A stretch of 64,000 bases of DNA, taken from positions 1 to 64,000 of the forward strand of contig NATV01000104.1 in the NCBI GenBank assembly GCA_003094535.1, read 5' to 3'. Made by a program: the position numbers and the translations under genes. Below the pieces are notes generated by a model. That model was not told where the DNA came from and did no database searches. It saw nothing but the letters and a program-made list of their open reading frames with translations. Source of the stretch: a gamma proteobacterium symbiont of Ctena orbiculata. Its GTDB lineage: Bacteria > Pseudomonadota > Gammaproteobacteria > Chromatiales > Chromatiaceae. This document shows, in pieces, positions 53,542 to 63,060 of this stretch. Each line of letters starts with the position of its first letter. Position 1 is the stretch's first letter.

Positions 53542-54288
53542 GTGGAACAGTTCACCCTTTTCGTGATTTCTCTTCTGGCCAACCTCTTTTCAGCCTTTTC
53601 GGGAGGAGGTGCGGGCCTGGTTCAGCTGCCGGCGCTGATTTTTCTTGGATTGCCCTTCGGTGTGGCCTTGGCGACCCATAAGGTCGCATCCGTCGCCTTG
53701 GGAATAGGGGCCACGGTCCGCCATCTCCGCGAGGGGGGACTGGAGCGTCAGTTCGTGATCTTCATGCTGATCACAGGCCTCCCCGGGGTGGTGCTGGGAG
53801 CCAGCCTGATTCTCCAGGTGGCCGACAGACATGCCGAGGTGGCATTGGGCGTACTGACCCTGGGCCTGGGGATCTACTCCTATCTGAGTCCCAAGCTGGG
53901 CATCGAATACCATGCGATTCACCGTGACAGCGCCGGTTTTATGATCGGTGGCGTTGGGCTGTTTCTGATCGGGATCCTGAACGGCTCCCTGACCTCAGGC
54001 ACCGGCCTCTTCGTTACCCTTTGGCTGGTGCGCTGGTTCGGTCTCGACTATCGGCGTGCGGTTGCCCACACATTGGTCCTGGTTGGCGTCTTCTGGAACG
54101 GCAGCGGCGCGCTCACCCTCGGCATCCTCGGCGACATCCATTGGGCATGGATACCGGTACTGCTGATCGGTTCGCTGCTTGGCGGCTACCTGGGGGCGCA
54201 CCTCTCCATCGCCAAGGGCAATCGTTGGATCAAGCGCGGTTTTGAGGTGGTTACGCTACTGATCGGCACAAAACTGGTGTTGGGCTAA
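53542..54288 (+). CDS. TauE/SafE-family transporter
   Basis: A 248-residue membrane protein with about seven to eight helices. The early SGGGAGLVQLPALIFLGLP and mid-protein NGSLTSGTGLFVTLWLVRWFG repeats define the TauE/SafE (sulfite/organosulfonate exporter-like) family. Start is GTG 53542; no better start exists. It is alone between the divergent DUF4124 gene and convergent pyrE. Substrate could be sulfite or another anion. Confidence 0.86.
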   Translation: MEQFTLFVISLLANLFSAFSGGGAGLVQLPALIFLGLPFGVALATHKVASVALGIGATVRHLREGGLERQFVIFMLITGLPGVVLGASLILQVADRHAEVALGVLTLGLGIYSYLSPKLGIEYHAIHRDSAGFMIGGVGLFLIGILNGSLTSGTGLFVTLWLVRWFGLDYRRAVAHTLVLVGVFWNGSGALTLGILGDIHWAWIPVLLIGSLLGGYLGAHLSIAKGNRWIKRGFEVVTLLIGTKLVLG

Positions 54289-54375
54289 TGCGGTTTTTGA
54301 CTCTTCCCCAGATCTAGGCACCAGTAAAGTTGTTAGTAAGCAGGCCGCTATGGCACGCAAATTATCATTATTCAA

Positions 54376-54423
54376 TGTCAATCCATTTGCGGCATTTTGC
54401 AGTGATTGGCGTCTATTTGCGGT
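54376..54423 (+). repeat. Repeat of family C
   Basis: A first CCATTTGCGG unit, then GTGATTGGCGTCTATTTGCGG; the latter matches 42801-42822 nearly base for base. It lies in the 180-base gap between the TauE-like gene and pyrE, which holds no gene. Confidence 0.6.
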
Positions 54424-54468
54424 TTGAATATTTACTTATTGCGATCAGCTCGATCGGAGGAAGCGGAG

Positions 54469-55110
54469 TCACACGCCATATTGATCCCGGTAGGCCTGGA
54501 TGCGTTTCAGGGAGTCGCCGGTATGATCGCTCTCCTGCAGGTACTCGATCAGTTGTTCAAGACGCACGATGGCGCTGACGGGCATGCCGTAGTCGCTCTC
54601 GACCTCCTGGATCGCCGAGCGCTCTCCCTGCCCACGCTCCTGCCGGTCGAGGGCGATAACAACCCCTGCCGGTTTCGCCTGCTGGGACTCGATGATATCG
54701 ATCGACTCGCGCACCGAAGTGCCCGCGGATATGACATCGTCAATGATCAGGACTCTGCCCTCCAGGGCATGGCCGACGATGACGCCGCCTTCGCCGTGAT
54801 CTTTTGCCTCCTTTCGGTTGAAGGCATAGGGAATATCGATACCGTGCTTGTCGTAGAGAGCCGCGGCGGTCACCGCAGCCAGGGGGATGCCTTTATAGGC
54901 CGGGCCGTAAAGCAGGTCGAAGCTCAAGCCTGAGTCGACGATGGCCTGCGCATAGTAGCGTCCCAGGCGGGCCAGGCTGGCGCCGCTGTTGAACAGCCCG
55001 GCATTGAAGAAATAGGGACTGACGCGTCCGGACTTAAGGGTGAATTCACCAAACCTAAGCACCCCGACATCGAGGGCAAAGCGTAAAAACTCCCGTTGAT
55101 AATCCTGCAT
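54469..55110 (-). CDS. pyrE: Orotate phosphoribosyltransferase
   Basis: A 213-residue enzyme joining orotate to PRPP in pyrimidine synthesis. [17 protein letters not shown] (about 20-36), [11 protein letters not shown] (about 68-78) and the PRPP-binding [17 protein letters not shown] (about 118-134) are all family hallmarks. It is divergent from the ampG-like gene. In Pseudomonas-type order pyrE follows argB; here it has been separated by three genes and turned around. Confidence 0.95.
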   Translation of the reverse strand: MQDYQREFLRFALDVGVLRFGEFTLKSGRVSPYFFNAGLFNSGASLARLGRYYAQAIVDSGLSFDLLYGPAYKGIPLAAVTAAALYDKHGIDIPYAFNRKEAKDHGEGGVIVGHALEGRVLIIDDVISAGTSVRESIDIIESQQAKPAGVVIALDRQERGQGERSAIQEVESDYGMPVSAIVRLEQLIEYLQESDHTGDSLKRIQAYRDQYGV

Positions 55111-55299
55111 GAATCGTTACCTGTTGAAAGCGATCGTGCATTGTACTTTTTTTCATCGGCTTTGACTAAGCAGAATGCGGTCTGTTTTACCTCCTGTTAT
55201 ACCCATTTCAGGGAATGCGTTGCCTATTTGAGACGGGGGAGGGGACTTGGCAACCGTTGATCCTTATAATGCGGTGTCTTTATTCGTACAGAGGTGTTC

Positions 55300-56706
55300 G
55301 TGACTTCAGCCAACAGGCTTAGCGACTGGCTAAAGACCCTGGCTGTCTACTGGCAGCCGGGGGCGCGCAGTATGCTCTTCCTCGGCTTCTCCGCGGGACT
55401 GCCCCTGTTACTGGTCTTCGGTACCCTCTCATACTGGTTGCGGGAGGCGGGTGTCGAGCGGTCTACCATCGGATTTCTCAGTTGGGTCGCCCTTGCCTAC
55501 GGCTTCAAATGGGCCTGGGCGCCACTGGTCGATCGGCTGAGGCTTCCCTGGCTGAGCGCAGGCCTTGGACGCCGCCGCGCCTGGATGCTGCTTGCCCAGC
55601 TAGCGATCATCACCGGACTGTGTGGGCTCGCCTTCTCCGATCCTCTTCAGGGATTGCACGGTTTCGCGTTGCTGGCGCTGTTTGTCGCCTTCTCTTCGGC
55701 CACCCAGGATATCGCCATCGACGCCTATCGCATTGAACGGGCGGCTGTCAGGCTGCAGGGCGTCATGGCAGCCAACTACATGATCGGATACCGCATCGCA
55801 ATGATCGTCAGCGGCGGCGGCGCCCTGGCGATCGCGCAGTGGGCAAGCCCGACGGAAACCGGCTACTATCTCAACGCCTGGATGTTCGCCTATCTGGCCA
55901 TGGCCGGTCTGATGCTGGTGGGCGTGGTAACCGTATTGCTGATCGAGGAGCCCGATGTTCACCCCAATTCCGCCACCCTGGAACAGGAAGCGGTGGTGGA
56001 TCGGATGATTGAACGCCAGCATTGGCTGCCCGGTGTGTTGCGCAGCTTCGGTGAATGGTTCTACGGTGCCGTGATCAGCCCCTTTGCCGATTTCATCCGT
56101 CGCTATCGATGGCATGCGGTGTTGATATTGGCCTTGATCGCCAGCTACCGGATTTCGGATGTGGTATTGGGGGTGATCTCCAACGTCTTCTATGTCGATC
56201 TGGGTTTCAGCAAGCGGGAGGTGGCCATTGTGGCCAACGTTCTCGGGGTGGCCATGACCCTGCTCGGTGCCGTTCTCGGAGGGATGTTGGTGACCCGGGT
56301 GGGGGTGATGCGCATTCTTTTGGTGGGTGGCATATTGGCCGCAGCAACCAACCTGCTGTTTGCCTGGCTGGCCGGTGTCGGTCACAACCTGATCATGTTG
56401 GCCCTGGTCATTGCGGCGGACAATCTGAGTGCGGGTCTTGCGACCGCGGCATTTATCGCCTATCTCTCCAGTCTCACCAACGTATCCTATTCGGCGACAC
56501 AATATGCGCTGTTCAGCTCGGTGATGTTGCTGCTGCCTAAGTTCATCGGCGGCTTCTCCGGTGTGATTGTGGATGCCTTGGGCTATGTGAGTTTCTTTCT
56601 CATTACAGCAACCATGGGTATTCCTGTATTGATTCTTATTCTAATCGCCATGCGCTACCTGCCGCCGAGCAGGTTGCCGGATCGCGATCCGGGCGCAGTC
56701 AGTTGA
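55300..56706 (+). CDS. ampG: AmpG-like muropeptide/MFS transporter
   Basis: A 468-residue major-facilitator membrane protein with 12-14 helices. SMLFLGFSAGLPLLLVFGTLSYWLREAGV at the start, SSATQDIAIDAYRIE (about 127-141) and later SYRISDVVLGVISNVFY match AmpG, which imports anhydro-muropeptides for cell-wall recycling. I use GTG 55300, with AGAGGTG 5 bases upstream; a GTG two codons earlier is possible. A perfect TATAAT lies near 55265 with a poor -35. Confidence 0.86.
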   Translation: MTSANRLSDWLKTLAVYWQPGARSMLFLGFSAGLPLLLVFGTLSYWLREAGVERSTIGFLSWVALAYGFKWAWAPLVDRLRLPWLSAGLGRRRAWMLLAQLAIITGLCGLAFSDPLQGLHGFALLALFVAFSSATQDIAIDAYRIERAAVRLQGVMAANYMIGYRIAMIVSGGGALAIAQWASPTETGYYLNAWMFAYLAMAGLMLVGVVTVLLIEEPDVHPNSATLEQEAVVDRMIERQHWLPGVLRSFGEWFYGAVISPFADFIRRYRWHAVLILALIASYRISDVVLGVISNVFYVDLGFSKREVAIVANVLGVAMTLLGAVLGGMLVTRVGVMRILLVGGILAAATNLLFAWLAGVGHNLIMLALVIAADNLSAGLATAAFIAYLSSLTNVSYSATQYALFSSVMLLLPKFIGGFSGVIVDALGYVSFFLITATMGIPVLILILIAMRYLPPSRLPDRDPGAVS

Positions 56707-56753
56707 GGGTCATGCAGGGTTAGTTGTATGGTTTACGGCTTAGGAATATATGA

Positions 56754-57434
56754 ATGATTGAACAAAGCAGCTATCTTGCCGCTTTTGTCGTCGGACTGCT
56801 CGGTGGCGGACACTGTGTCGGAATGTGCGGGGGCATAGTCGGCGCACTGACTTTCGGCCTGCCCGCGCCGGTACAGAGTCGCCTGATTAACACTTTTCCC
56901 TATCAGTTGGGGTATAACCTGGGTCGTGTCACCAGTTATGTGGTGGCGGGTGCGATCATGGGAGGGCTGGGTGTTTTATTGACCCAGGCGGTGCCGGTCT
57001 TTATTGCGCAGCAGGTATTATTGGCGATTGCCGGTGTCTTTATGATCCTGCTTGGGCTTTACCTGGGAGGCTGGTGGACAGGACTGTCCAGAATCGAACG
57101 TTTGGGGAACCTGTTGTGGACCAAGATCGAACCCTTTGCACGCAGGCTGTTGCCGGTAAAGACACCCGGTCAGGCATGGATTCTTGGGCTGGTCTGGGGC
57201 TGGATACCCTGTGGCTTGGTCTACAGTATGCTGGTTTGGACGGTATCGGCGGGAAGTGTTGCCAAGGGAGCCGGCCTGATGCTGGCATTTGGTCTCGGCA
57301 CGCTGCCCAATCTTTTCGTCATGGGTATACTGGCCGGCAGCATTGCACGCTGGCTTAAGGATATCCGGGTCAGGAGAGCTGCAGGGTTGACTGTAATCCT
57401 GTTTGGGATCCTTACCCTGGTCAGGGCTTTATGA
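56754..57434 (+). CDS. Cytochrome-oxidase-associated TauE/SafE-type membrane protein (CcoH/DsbD-like)
   Basis: A 226-residue protein with six helices. GGGHCVGMCGGIVGAL (about 17-32) and WGWIPCGLVYSML (about 142-154) carry paired Cys-Gly motifs. This variant of the DsbD/TauE fold is common near cbb3 oxidase assembly genes and is thought to act in copper or electron transfer. No ccoNOP genes are adjacent here. It is 47 bases after ampG. Its exact function is unproven. Confidence 0.82.
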   Translation: MIEQSSYLAAFVVGLLGGGHCVGMCGGIVGALTFGLPAPVQSRLINTFPYQLGYNLGRVTSYVVAGAIMGGLGVLLTQAVPVFIAQQVLLAIAGVFMILLGLYLGGWWTGLSRIERLGNLLWTKIEPFARRLLPVKTPGQAWILGLVWGWIPCGLVYSMLVWTVSAGSVAKGAGLMLAFGLGTLPNLFVMGILAGSIARWLKDIRVRRAAGLTVILFGILTLVRAL

Positions 57435-57503
57435 ACGCCTAGCCCGCTCTCCCGAGGGGGCTGTGAACCGCCCTGCTCAGAAGAGGGTGCGGACAACAGC
57501 TTA

Positions 57504-57947
57504 TCAGTCGATATAGAAATCCTGTGAGAGTTTCGCCGAGTAGTAGCGGGTTTCCCCTTTAGGTTGAACCTGAATCTCGAAGTTCAGCGTCTCCTGGTCG
57601 GCAATGCGAAACTCACCGATGTAGTAGATGGCGTCGCCTTCGATGATCTTTCTCATCGGAATGCTGATCAACTGACCCCGTATATTATTAGCCTTCGCTA
57701 AAATCACGGCCTCTGAGGACCGACCCGTGGTTCCCTCAACCGACTTGATCACGCTTACGTTCAGCATGCCCCGGTATTTGCTGCGTTGAATACCGTATTG
57801 CCTGGCGATTGCGGGTTCAAGGGATGCGCTGGGGATGGCGTTATGGTGAATGGTGAAACCGGGCACGCTGGTGCTGTTTTCCGCCCAGCTCACCATGGTC
57901 GTTAAAAGCAGGGTAAAGAATAGAACAACAGATTTTGTATAAGACAT
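57504..57947 (-). CDS. DUF4426 exported protein
   Basis: A 147-residue protein with a signal peptide (1-22, SWA-EN). A beta-rich DUF4426 domain follows (FTIHHNAIPSASLEPAIARQYGIQRSKYRGMLNVSVIK). Likely periplasmic; function is unknown. In many gammaproteobacteria this gene lies by yggS-proC-yggT, and here it is near that group. Confidence 0.83.
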   Translation of the reverse strand: MSYTKSVVLFFTLLLTTMVSWAENSTSVPGFTIHHNAIPSASLEPAIARQYGIQRSKYRGMLNVSVIKSVEGTTGRSSEAVILAKANNIRGQLISIPMRKIIEGDAIYYIGEFRIADQETLNFEIQVQPKGETRYYSAKLSQDFYID

Positions 57948-58294
57948 AGAGAGACCCCTCCTAGAATCAGATGCCGGTCTGTATGGCCGGTCTTTGTTGT
58001 AGTTTCAGTGTAGACGATCAGTGGGACCGGGTGAAGTGGCTGAAGCACAAGGGAGAAGCGGGCAGTTCTGAACAACGTATTGTTTGGTACAAATTAAATG
58101 TCGTTCAAGGCGTTGCCTGGCTGGTGGGCCAGTGACAGCATCCGGCTAGGATCGGGATCCGCCGGCGGAAAGCACCGGCCAGCTCGGTAAATGAGTTGGA
58201 GACAGGCGGATGTAACTAACTGTTTATATAAAAAACAGCAAGTTATCCTACAATATTAAAGTCAATTAATTACTATTCGTGGCTCTCTATTGTC
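57948..58294. other. Intergenic region without a gene
   Basis: About 347 bases between the DUF4426 and dynamin genes, both on the minus strand. It shows a direct repeat GCCGGTC (about 57972-57991) and a GC-rich segment with partly inverted words (GGATCCGCCGGCGGA, about 58158-58175). An A/T-rich end (58215-58275) precedes the dynamin stop. I see no gene or clear promoter. Confidence 0.5.
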
Positions 58295-60271
58295 TCAGGA
58301 GACATTTTGCGACACCAACTTGGGTTTCTGACGCTGGCTCCCATGCAAGGGTCGGTTGTTGCTGATCCGGTTGGACATGTTGCGCAGCGCGGTTAACTGC
58401 CGCGCCAACTCGGTATACTGCTCCTGCAGTTCAAGGATGCGATATTGCAGCGTGTTGCGGGACTGTCCGATCTTCTGCAGGTTGTTGAGGCGTTTCTCCA
58501 TCATCTCCTTGTGATCCTTGATCTGCATGACCAGGGGTTCAAGGGCGCTCACTATCCATTGATTGATCTCATTGTCGGCGCGAAAGAAGATGTCGCGGGC
58601 ACGCTTGACCAGTGCCGAGAAGAAGCGCTTGACGACGAAATTCTGCTCCATCATCGCGGTAACCGGGCTGTTCCTGAAGATCTCCGCTTCCTGATGCAGC
58701 AGTTCCAGTTCGACGCGGTACTTTACGATGGAGAACATCTTTGGCTGTACCACGGCGAAACCGTGCTCGTTTTGAAACTTCCGATAGATGGAGCGGATCA
58801 GTTTCCGTGTCTGTTCGCTCTGGTTCACGACCTGTAGCATGGTGCGGCGTGTCTCCTCGAACAGATTCTTCATCGAGGACTTCATGCCACTGGTCGTCCA
58901 GCTGTTGGTCATCTCCTTTCTGCAGCGTTTGATGGTCTCGTCGAGCAGATTCAGGCTGAGGATCTCCGATAACATGTCCGCCTGCTGCTTAAGCTGTTTC
59001 CTGCTCTGTTGGAAGGTTTCGACATCGCGTAGGTACTGGGCCTGTTCGCTGCGGGTCTTCTCCATCAGGTTGTTGATGACATCGTCGCTCTTGTCGCTCA
59101 ACTCCTCCAACTCTTCGAGCTGGTATTTGGTCTCGTTCAGCTTGCCCGACAGCATGCTGCGGCTGTTGTCCAGCATCTGCCCGACATCGGAGCTGATGGT
59201 GTCGAGAATGATCTGCTGTTTGATGTTGACCACGTCCTGACCCAGGTAGTTCTCCAGGTCCAGCAAGCCGCTCTTGTCCAGCAGTTCGGGTTCACTCTTG
59301 ATCTTGGCCAGCAGACCTTTCTGCGCGGAAATGGGAAAGACCGCATTGGCTTCCACCCCCAGCATATCGGCGGTGGAGTTCTGCTGATTGCTGATGGCGC
59401 CGTGGATGTCCTCGTGCTCGCGCAGGTCATCCCACAGGGTATCGATCTTGTTCAGCACGACCATCAGGCCGCGTTGGCGTCCGCTCTGAAAACCCTTCAC
59501 ATGGTGCTGCCAGATCTCCATGTCGCTGCGGGTCACACCGGTATCGGCACCGAGCACGAACAATACCGCTTGGGCTGTCGGCAGCATGTTCAAGGTCAGT
59601 TCGGGCTCCGATCCCAAGGCGTTCAATCCCGGCGTGTCGAGAATGATCAGACCCTTTTTCAACATTTCGTGGGGGAAGCTGATCATGGCATGGCGCCACT
59701 TGGGTATCTCGACGGTTTCGGGCGGCTCTGCCTGATGGGGATGCAGATCCTGGCTGTAGAGTCCGAGATGCTTGGCATCCTCCAGTGGGACGGTTTTCGT
59801 CTGTACGACCTCATTCAAGGCGGCCTGCATCTGCTCTACCGAGTCGACCTCCAGGGGATAGTGAACCCACTGCTTGGTATCGTGCCGCAACTGGGTCAGG
59901 GTGGCCTCCTGCAGGCGCGTCTCGATGGGCAGGAGCCGTACATAGGCCTCGTTGCGCACATCGTCGTAGAAGATCTCGGTGGGGCACATGGTGGTGCGGC
60001 CGGCATCGGAGGGGAGCAGACGCCTTCCGTAGTCGGCGAAGAAGATGGCGTTGATCAGTTCGGTCTTGCCGCGGGAAAACTCCGCGACAAAGGCGATGGT
60101 GAGCTTGTCACCCTTGAGCGTGGTCAGAGTATGTTCAATGCGCTGTTGAATGTCCGCCGAGGACATTCCATTCTCTTCCAGCCAGGGGCCGTATTCCTCA
60201 ATGGTGTTTATAACATCTGTTTTCCACTGTTCGTAAGCCTGTAACTGTTCTTCAAATCTTACTTTTTCCAT
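58295..60271 (-). CDS. Dynamin-like GTPase
   Basis: A 658-residue bacterial dynamin-family protein. GTPase domain: P-loop AEFSRGKT (63-70), switch-I threonines GRTTMCPTE (91-99), DTPG (212-215) and NKID (274-277). A long helical part follows (about 345-650) with several coiled-coil stretches (about 360-440, 590-640). Bacterial dynamins bind and remodel membranes or link to cell division; some are phage-defence proteins. No membrane helix is clear. It is a single gene, without the paired second dynamin seen in some tandem systems. Confidence 0.88.
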   Translation of the reverse strand: MEKVRFEEQLQAYEQWKTDVINTIEEYGPWLEENGMSSADIQQRIEHTLTTLKGDKLTIAFVAEFSRGKTELINAIFFADYGRRLLPSDAGRTTMCPTEIFYDDVRNEAYVRLLPIETRLQEATLTQLRHDTKQWVHYPLEVDSVEQMQAALNEVVQTKTVPLEDAKHLGLYSQDLHPHQAEPPETVEIPKWRHAMISFPHEMLKKGLIILDTPGLNALGSEPELTLNMLPTAQAVLFVLGADTGVTRSDMEIWQHHVKGFQSGRQRGLMVVLNKIDTLWDDLREHEDIHGAISNQQNSTADMLGVEANAVFPISAQKGLLAKIKSEPELLDKSGLLDLENYLGQDVVNIKQQIILDTISSDVGQMLDNSRSMLSGKLNETKYQLEELEELSDKSDDVINNLMEKTRSEQAQYLRDVETFQQSRKQLKQQADMLSEILSLNLLDETIKRCRKEMTNSWTTSGMKSSMKNLFEETRRTMLQVVNQSEQTRKLIRSIYRKFQNEHGFAVVQPKMFSIVKYRVELELLHQEAEIFRNSPVTAMMEQNFVVKRFFSALVKRARDIFFRADNEINQWIVSALEPLVMQIKDHKEMMEKRLNNLQKIGQSRNTLQYRILELQEQYTELARQLTALRNMSNRISNNRPLHGSQRQKPKLVSQNVS

Positions 60272-60378
60272 GCCGTTGCCCCAAAAATATTTTTTAGCTG
60301 TAACAGACTCTTAACTCTTTTTTTCAGTGCTCCCGCAATAATACGCGAGGAGTCTCCTCGGCGCCATACGCGGGTCTC

Positions 60379-60672
60379 TCAATTTTCAATCTCTATCGGC
60401 AGTTTTCGGGGGGACTTTAACCGTAAACGCTTACTGCGAGAGCTTTTTCCGGAGATCAGCTCGACCTGGGAGGCGGGGAGGCCGAAGGCCTTGGCAATGA
60501 ATTTCAGCAGCTGGGCGTTGGCCTTGCCGTCGACGGGGGGTGCCGTGATCGCAACCTTGTACGCATTTTCGCCGTAGGGGCCGAGAAACGCATCCCTGGA
60601 CGCCCTGGGCTGGATATGCAGGTTGAGAATCAGGTCATCCCGATCCCAGCGGTACCATTTCACTAGGGTCAA
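60379..60672 (-). CDS. yggU: DUF167 protein (YggU)
   Basis: A 97-residue protein, family DUF167/YggU: LILNLHIQPRASRDAFLG, then PPVDGKANAQLLKFIAKAFGLPASQVELISGKSSRSKRLRL. Function unknown. It ends the conserved group yggS-proC-yggT-yggU, 21 bases after yggT. Confidence 0.92.
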   Translation of the reverse strand: MTLVKWYRWDRDDLILNLHIQPRASRDAFLGPYGENAYKVAITAPPVDGKANAQLLKFIAKAFGLPASQVELISGKSSRSKRLRLKSPRKLPIEIEN

Positions 60673-60693
60673 CTGGATGCGTGTTAGCAGGCC

Positions 60694-61269
60694 CTAAAAG
60701 GGACTGCTGGTGATCTGCAGCAGGGGCGGGATCAGGAGCATCTTCAGCAGGATCAGGCCGATGATCACCAGCATGGGGGAGAGATCGATTCCCCCCGTCG
60801 GGGGAAGTATCTTCTGTGCCGGCGTCAGCAGAGGGGATGTCAGACTGTAGAGCAGTGAGACCGCCGGGTTGTAGCTCCCGGGATTCACCCAGCTGAGGAT
60901 CACCTGAATCAATATCCCGAAGAGATAGATATTGATCAGCAGTTCCACCAGTTCCGGTATCGCCCATATGAGCGGGGTGATCAGGCTTATGTTGCCGCCG
61001 CTGATAGAGATGATGATCAACAGTTCAACCGCCTTGAGTAGCCAGGCAAGCAGCAGCGAGGAGAGGTCTATGCCGCCGAAACCGGGAATGATCCGCCGCA
61101 GCGGTTTCAACGGCGGATTGGTCACTTTCACCAGAAACTGGGAGATCGGATTGTAGAAGTCGGCCCGCACCAGCTGCAGCAGGAAACGCAGCAGTATCGC
61201 CAGGAGATAGAGCCCGAACAGGGTCTGCACCAGAAAGACGACGGGGTTGGTCAGGTAGCTGCTGCCCAT
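60694..61269 (-). CDS. yggT: YggT family membrane protein
   Basis: A 191-residue protein of two related YggT repeats, each with two hydrophobic helices and an N-P-I-S/N-P-G motif (FYNPISQFLVKVTNPPLKPLRRIIPGFGG; NPGSYNPAVSLLYSLTSPLLTPAQKILPP). Possibly osmotic-stress or cell-shape related; unproven. Start overlaps the proC stop by one base (TAATG). Confidence 0.92.
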   Translation of the reverse strand: MGSSYLTNPVVFLVQTLFGLYLLAILLRFLLQLVRADFYNPISQFLVKVTNPPLKPLRRIIPGFGGIDLSSLLLAWLLKAVELLIIISISGGNISLITPLIWAIPELVELLINIYLFGILIQVILSWVNPGSYNPAVSLLYSLTSPLLTPAQKILPPTGGIDLSPMLVIIGLILLKMLLIPPLLQITSSPF

Positions 61270-62096
61270 TATCGCTCTCCCAGCATCTCGGAGAGTTCGA
61301 TGGAACGCTCCATGGCGCCCTGCAGGGCCTTGTCGAACAGGGTTCGGATATCACCCTCTTCAAGGATCCCCAGGGCGCGTTCGGTGGTGCCGCCGGGGGA
61401 TGTGACCTTCTCTCTGAGCAGTGCAGGGGAGTCACTGCTCTCCAGTGCCATGCGGGCGGCGCCGAGGGCTGTCTGCAAGGTCAGCAGACGGGCGGTATCG
61501 TCATCCAGCCCCATCTGCCGGGCGGATGTCTCGATCGCCTCCATGACGAGAAAGAAGTAGGCGGGTCCGCTGCCGGAAACGGCTGTAACCGCATCCATCT
61601 GAGATTCATTCTCAACCCAGCGTGTCACACCCACGGCACGCAGTATGCTTTCGGCCTGGCTGCGCTGTGCTTCGGTTACCGCGGACCCGGCGTGCAGGCC
61701 CGTGGCACCGGACTGAATCATCGCCGGGGTGTTCGGCATGCTGCGAACCAGGGGCACACCGCCGCCCAGCCACTCCTGGAGGGCAGACTCCCTGACCCCG
61801 GCAACGATAGAGATCACCAGCGGCTTTACCTGCTGTATGCTTTGCGCCAGCGCCTGCGCCACCTGCTTGAGCACCTGGGGTTTGATGGCCAGCACCACCA
61901 CATCGGCTCCAGTGATTGCGGCGTTGTTGTCGGTTTGGGTGTGCACGCCGCAGCGGGCGGCCAGATTCGCCAGCTTGTCAGTGTCCGGATCGCTGACCGT
62001 GATACTGGCCTTGTCATAACCGTCGGCGATCAAGCCGCTTATCAGGCTGGTGGCCATGTTGCCGCCACCGATGAACGTAATGTTGTTGTTACTCAT
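61269..62096 (-). CDS. proC: Pyrroline-5-carboxylate reductase
   Basis: A 275-residue enzyme for the final step of proline synthesis. NITFIGGGNMATSLISGL (about 4-21) is the NADPH fold; VTAVSGSGPAYFFLVMEA (about 164-181) and the C-terminal SPGGTTERAL (about 229-238) are signature parts. I use ATG 62096 with GTGAGGG upstream, since the longer reading from 62123 adds only a non-conserved tail. Confidence 0.95.
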   Translation of the reverse strand: MSNNNITFIGGGNMATSLISGLIADGYDKASITVSDPDTDKLANLAARCGVHTQTDNNAAITGADVVVLAIKPQVLKQVAQALAQSIQQVKPLVISIVAGVRESALQEWLGGGVPLVRSMPNTPAMIQSGATGLHAGSAVTEAQRSQAESILRAVGVTRWVENESQMDAVTAVSGSGPAYFFLVMEAIETSARQMGLDDDTARLLTLQTALGAARMALESSDSPALLREKVTSPGGTTERALGILEEGDIRTLFDKALQGAMERSIELSEMLGER

Positions 62097-62126
62097 GCCC
62101 TCACTTACCTTGGATGGGTGCAAACC

Positions 62127-62861
62127 TCATTGATTATACTGTCGCGGACCGAAAATTGCGGTGCCGATTCTGATGATTGTGGCGCCCTCCGCAATGGCGG
62201 CTTCGAGATCCTCCGACATCCCCATGGAAAGGGTATCCAGCGGTGTCTCTGCACGCGTAAGCTCATCACGCAGCAATCTTAACCGCTCGAAGGGTCGATG
62301 TTGAGCAGTTTCCTCCGCGCCAGGCGCCGGGATTGTCATCAACCCCCGAATCCGTAGATTGGGGAGCTTGGTATAGGCCTCGAACTCCTCGCGCAATGCC
62401 TCCTCGCTGTAACCATCCTTGCTCGTCTCGCCACTGGTGTTGACCTGCAGACAGACATTCAACGGCGGCAGATCAGGGGGGCGCTGATCATTCAGGCGGA
62501 TGGCGTGCTTGAGACTTGCCAGGCTGTGGACCCAATCGAAGTTTTCCGCAATCGGCCTGGTCTTGTTGCTTTGGATGCGGCCGATGAAGTGCCACTCCAA
62601 TTCTCTGTCCCGCAGCCGGTCGATTTTCTGCAACGCTTCCTGGAGATAGCTCTCGCCGAAACCGCGCTGTCCGAGATCGGCCAGCGAGGCGATCTCCTCC
62701 ATGCCCTTGGTTTTGCTGACAGCGAGCAAATTCACGCCGCCGGCTGTGCGATCGCATGCCGCTTCCGCTTTTCGTATGCGGTTCAATACGCGCTGATAGC
62801 GCTGTTGAAGCGTATTTGGGTCAGGGTCTGTCACACTTGATGGGTCTGTTGATTGCTGCAC
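62127..62861 (-). CDS. yggS: PLP-binding homeostasis protein (YggS/PLPBP)
   Basis: A 244-residue protein that binds pyridoxal phosphate and balances B6 and amino-acid pools. The PLP lysine is in NLLAVSKTKG (about 45-54). FGESYLQEALQKIDRL, WHFIGRIQSNK (about 95-105) and SMGMSEDLEAAIAEG-x-T-x-IRIGTAIFG complete the family. Divergent from pilT, as in many gammaproteobacteria; the 199-base gap between them has no gene and should hold both promoters. Confidence 0.95.
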   Translation of the reverse strand: MQQSTDPSSVTDPDPNTLQQRYQRVLNRIRKAEAACDRTAGGVNLLAVSKTKGMEEIASLADLGQRGFGESYLQEALQKIDRLRDRELEWHFIGRIQSNKTRPIAENFDWVHSLASLKHAIRLNDQRPPDLPPLNVCLQVNTSGETSKDGYSEEALREEFEAYTKLPNLRIRGLMTIPAPGAEETAQHRPFERLRLLRDELTRAETPLDTLSMGMSEDLEAAIAEGATIIRIGTAIFGPRQYNQ

Positions 62862-63060
62862 TATCCTGCAAAGTGAGGTCTGGTTGGTGTCATTTCAAGT
62901 TAAATTTTAACCGCAACGCGGCTAAACTTATCTATTTTTGGGACGATAGCTATGAAAAGTGCAAATCTAAGGATAGGTTAGTGCCATCATCGCTGAACAT
63001 CGCTAAAGTGTATACCGGGCGACTCGTCAAGTGTCTTTAGAATTTCAAATGGGGGAATGA

